A DNA stretch of 64,000 bases, taken from positions 147,696 to 211,695 of the forward strand of contig NZ_JAMBOS010000006.1 in assembly GCF_023715705.1 (NCBI RefSeq), given 5' to 3'. This document shows, one piece after another, positions 61,729 through 64,000 of the stretch. The position numbers and the translations under genes are program-made. Position 1 is the stretch's first letter. Each line of letters starts with the position of its first letter. The notes below the pieces were generated by a model, which was not told the origin of the DNA, ran no database searches, and saw only the letters and a program-made list of their open reading frames with translations. This DNA is from Halalkalibacter oceani (lineage in GTDB: Bacteria; Bacillota; Bacilli; Bacillales; Bacillaceae_D).

Positions 61729-63141
61729 ATGATGAATCGAATTGATCTGAAGTTAGGCGCTGTAATGATTCTTTTGGTTATGATCATTTTGTTTCCATTA
61801 GGATTTGTCATTAATCAGATTTTCTATGCGTTCTATATTCAGCAGGCTCAGGAGGAGACACTACAGCTGTCTACTCAATATGCCTCATTAATTAATGACA
61901 GCTCAGTTGAAAACCGCATGGAAGTAGTGGAGGTTGCCGCACGCATGTCCAATCAGAAATTGCTGATTTTAGAGAAAGAAGGGGAGCTTTGGGCAAATGC
62001 GAATATGAATCTGAGCTCTGCAGATCGTATCGAACTTTTACGTTTGTTAAATGAATCGAGTCATTCTCCTTTATTAACAAATTCGTTTCAAACTACGGAT
62101 GGAGTGACTTATTTAGCAACCTCCTCTCATATCGAAGTCGATGGTAACCAAGGACATGTTATTATGTTTGCATCGCTTGAAAGAATTCTTCAATCGATGC
62201 AAACCGTCCAATATTTAATCTTTATCTCAGTAGTCGGATCATTATTAGTCGGGATTGGACTAGCTTATTTCCTTTCGAGAAAGCTGTCACAGCCATTAAT
62301 AAATATGGAACAAGCGGCCCGAAAAATCGCAAGGGGAGAACTCGATACCCGTGTTGAGGAACGATCAAAAGACGAAGTCGGCTCACTTGCCGGAGCGATC
62401 AATGATTTAGCAGCTAATTTAAGCCGGATTAATAAACAGCGGGTTGAATTTTACGCTAATATCTCGCATGAGCTGCAGACCCCTATCACGTATTTAAAGG
62501 GATACGCTAAAGTATTGCGAAAAGGGCTGTGGAAGACAGAAGAGGAGAAAGACCGCTACTTGACCATTATTGAAGAAGAAGCAAACCGATTATCTTACTT
62601 GGTAAACGATTTATTTGACCTTGCGAAAATGGATGATGGAAGATTTAAGCTCAAGCTGGAGAAGGTAGCACTTGAGCAACTGATAAAGCAGGTTCTGCAA
62701 AAAACTGCTTATCGGGCATTGGAAAAAGGGCTTTCCCTAAGACTGGAATCTGATTCATTGCCAGGTTTGTTTGTTATGGCTGATCCATTACGGATGGAGC
62801 AAGTGCTGCTGAATATCGTCGAAAATGCAATCCGCTATACGGAGGAAGGTGAGATCGTGATCTCTGTAAAGAGCGGAGCTGGTCAGGTTCAGATTATCAT
62901 TAAGGATACTGGCAAGGGAATACCCAAAGAAGAAGTAGCTTATTTGTTTGAACGTTTTTACCGCGTTGAAAAGTCGCGTTCGAGAGAGTATGGCGGTACA
63001 GGACTTGGGTTAACGATTGTCAAACAGCTGATCGAGCTACATCGAGGCACGGTCAGCATAGACAGTGAAGTTGGGCAAGGCACAATCGTTACCCTTTCAC
63101 TTCCTGAAGTCAGAAGGAACAAGAGAGAGGATAAGCGATGA
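61729..63141 (+). CDS. Sensor histidine kinase (second)
   Basis: This 470-residue membrane kinase has TM1 (about 8-33), an extracellular sensor of about 120 residues, TM2 (about 160-182), HAMP (about 183-235), a HisKA domain with phospho-acceptor His247 in FYANISHELQTPITYLKGYA, and an HATPase with N box NIVENAIRYTEEG and G boxes DTGKGIP and GGTGLGLTIV. All boxes are intact. The ATG at 61729 is used; a TTG at 61711 overlaps the regulator's stop. The small membrane protein gene that follows overlaps the kinase stop by four bases. Confidence 0.92.
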   Translation: MMNRIDLKLGAVMILLVMIILFPLGFVINQIFYAFYIQQAQEETLQLSTQYASLINDSSVENRMEVVEVAARMSNQKLLILEKEGELWANANMNLSSADRIELLRLLNESSHSPLLTNSFQTTDGVTYLATSSHIEVDGNQGHVIMFASLERILQSMQTVQYLIFISVVGSLLVGIGLAYFLSRKLSQPLINMEQAARKIARGELDTRVEERSKDEVGSLAGAINDLAANLSRINKQRVEFYANISHELQTPITYLKGYAKVLRKGLWKTEEEKDRYLTIIEEEANRLSYLVNDLFDLAKMDDGRFKLKLEKVALEQLIKQVLQKTAYRALEKGLSLRLESDSLPGLFVMADPLRMEQVLLNIVENAIRYTEEGEIVISVKSGAGQVQIIIKDTGKGIPKEEVAYLFERFYRVEKSRSREYGGTGLGLTIVKQLIELHRGTVSIDSEVGQGTIVTLSLPEVRRNKREDKR

Positions 63142-63332
63142 AAAAAATTGAATGGATGATTAGCGGGCTGTTTATCTTAGCCGGCATCTTATGCTTGACC
63201 TTCTCCGCTACGTGGATTTTGCCCGCGCTTCATCGCCACTTTAGTTTCATGTTTTTAACGATTTGTATATATGTTCTCATTCCGGTTATTTGTGCGGCTA
63301 CTCTTTATATCATTATCCGTTCCCGTAAGTAA
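63138..63332 (+). CDS. Small two-helix membrane protein coupled to the kinase
   Basis: This 64-residue protein has two hydrophobic segments (about residues 5-28 and 36-59) and a basic C-terminus (IIIRSRK). Its ATG overlaps the kinase stop (ATGA), so it belongs to the same operon and may be an accessory or feedback subunit of the sensor. I recognise no family. Confidence 0.75.
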   Translation: MKKIEWMISGLFILAGILCLTFSATWILPALHRHFSFMFLTICIYVLIPVICAATLYIIIRSRK

Positions 63333-63352
63333 ACAAATGAAAAAGGAACATT

Positions 63353-63386
63353 GGTGCTTTCCAACAATCTGGGAAGCACCCTTTTT
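63353..63386 (+). terminator. Terminator after the two-component operon
   Basis: GGTGCTTTCC pairs with GGGAAGCACC, loop of eight, followed by CTTTTTC. Confidence 0.9.
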
Positions 63387-63585
63387 CTTATCGTCATTTA
63401 TTTTGAAAATGAACAATTCCATCAATTCTTCACATTCTCTTATTATACTACTGGAGAAAAAAATAAGGGGGTGGAGTATTTCTGGAAACACGATAATTCG
63501 ACTGGCTAGGTTGATGACAACAGCTCAATTCAGGTTGAAGCCTCCTATAGTCAAAAAATTTTTTAAAAAGGAGTGAAGGCATAAA

Positions 63586-63894
63586 ATGATTGAACTGAGC
63601 AGCAATTTATTACTTGTAGCCTTTTTATTTTATATTGCCGCTATGGTGGTGTTCTCGCTGTCATTGTTTCATGAAAATAACGAAAATCAGAAAAAAGGGA
63701 AGACGTGGGGCTGGACGGGGTTTGGACTGGCTCTGACCGGCTTCTTGTCTCAGCTGAGTTATTTTATAACCAGATGGTACGTTGCCGGCCACGCTCCTGT
63801 TAGCAATATGTTTGAATATACAACTTTTTTAGGGATGACGATTGTCTTTGCCTTCCTCATTCTCTATATCATTTCAGTAGCATTGCATAAATAA
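63586..63894 (+). pseudogene. resC: Cytochrome c assembly protein ResC/CcsA, truncated by an IS end
   Basis: The ORF begins well (AAAGGAGTGAAGG before the ATG) and its first ~97 residues match the N-terminus of ResC/CcsA-type haem-handling proteins: IELSSNLLLVAFLFYIAAMV, LSYFITRWYVAGHAPVSNMF and EYTTFLGMTIVFAFLILYII. The family has about 390 residues with a WWD haem domain, which is missing. The last codons (SVALHK) are read from CAGTAGCATTGCATAAA at 63875, which matches the terminal repeat of the IS at 48515. Insertion of a related IS therefore appears to have broken the gene. The remainder may lie beyond the right edge. Confidence 0.7.
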
Positions 63895-64000
63895 ATTCTA
63901 TTGATGTCAAATCACTGTTTTTTAGTCACTCTAATAAGTCTGAACATTCAGTTTTTTAATCATCCAAGTCAAGTGAAAAAAGGACAGCAGGTAAGTAAAT
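63875..64000. mobile_element. Left part of a second IS related to the one at 48515
   Basis: CAGTAGCATTGCATAAA matches CACTAGCGTTGCATAAA, the left end at 48515, at 15 of 17 positions. It lies exactly where the ResC reading frame departs from the family. Beyond it the sequence to the window end is AT-rich and non-coding in appearance, as expected of an IS end before its transposase. The other end and target duplication are outside the window. Confidence 0.5.

Overview
The window looks like a chromosomal stretch of an endospore-forming Bacillaceae (Firmicutes). The evidence is AGGAGG-type ribosome binding sites, frequent TTG/GTG starts, a T-box leader, CcpA-like cre motifs, a LysM-GH18 spore-type hydrolase, a collagen-like exosporium-type protein, a ResC-type cytochrome assembly fragment, BdbC/BdbD, and a PhoX-TatA-TatC operon with Pho-box repeats. 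I saw no rRNA, tRNA, CRISPR array or prophage. I cannot name the species.

Layout. 1-8.1 kb: DksA/TraR-like protein (partial), CPA1 antiporter, orphan NikR, LysM-CAP secreted protein, two paralogous permease-like proteins, a VOC protein, a 58-codon small ORF, and an AbrB-family membrane protein. 8.2-31.4 kb: housekeeping genes (aminotransferase-glutaredoxin-LOG, YajQ, YczE-like, LeuA2 behind a T-box) mixed with a scattered sugar-acid catabolic set: a YjhG/YagF-type dehydratase, a 2-hydroxyacid dehydrogenase plus HpcH/HpaI aldolase, and a double-length UxaA-type dehydratase. These loci carry the same TTGAAAGCGYTTT motif. A DHA2 drug exporter at 24.9 kb sits behind a strong promoter and an attenuator-like leader with a three-codon ORF. 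Two ECF sigma/DUF4179 anti-sigma pairs (15.7 and 39.3 kb) have promoter-like sequences with identical spacing.

31.5-47.5 kb: LysR regulator, an AT-rich stretch with two orphan proteins, a chemoreceptor, a MerR regulator plus BmrA-like ABC exporter, the second sigma pair, an envelope cluster (OmpR/HK/lipoprotein, polysaccharide deacetylase, LCP ligase) and an AlkD-like glycosylase. 48.2-51.4 kb: a MEDS-PAS histidine kinase destroyed by a 1404-bp IS4-type element (9-bp target duplication, both ends visible) and by a separate frameshift. 51.5-64 kb: tatC-tatA-phoX, the collagen-like gene, an NQO/RidA/HxlR redox group, a chimeric sigma-AhpD gene, bdbC-bdbD, an OmpR/HK pair, and a ResC-type gene cut after about 97 residues by what looks like the terminus of a second, related IS running off the right edge.

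The most striking points are gene remodelling (IS-broken kinase, IS-truncated resC, ECF41-CMD fusion, truncated acyltransferase, UxaA duplication with complementary loss of motifs) and RNA or promoter logic (leader attenuator, T-box, Pho box, shared ECF and cre-like motifs). No single locus is clearly a wholly new system. The drug-exporter leader and the tandem UxaA enzyme are the best candidates for follow-up.
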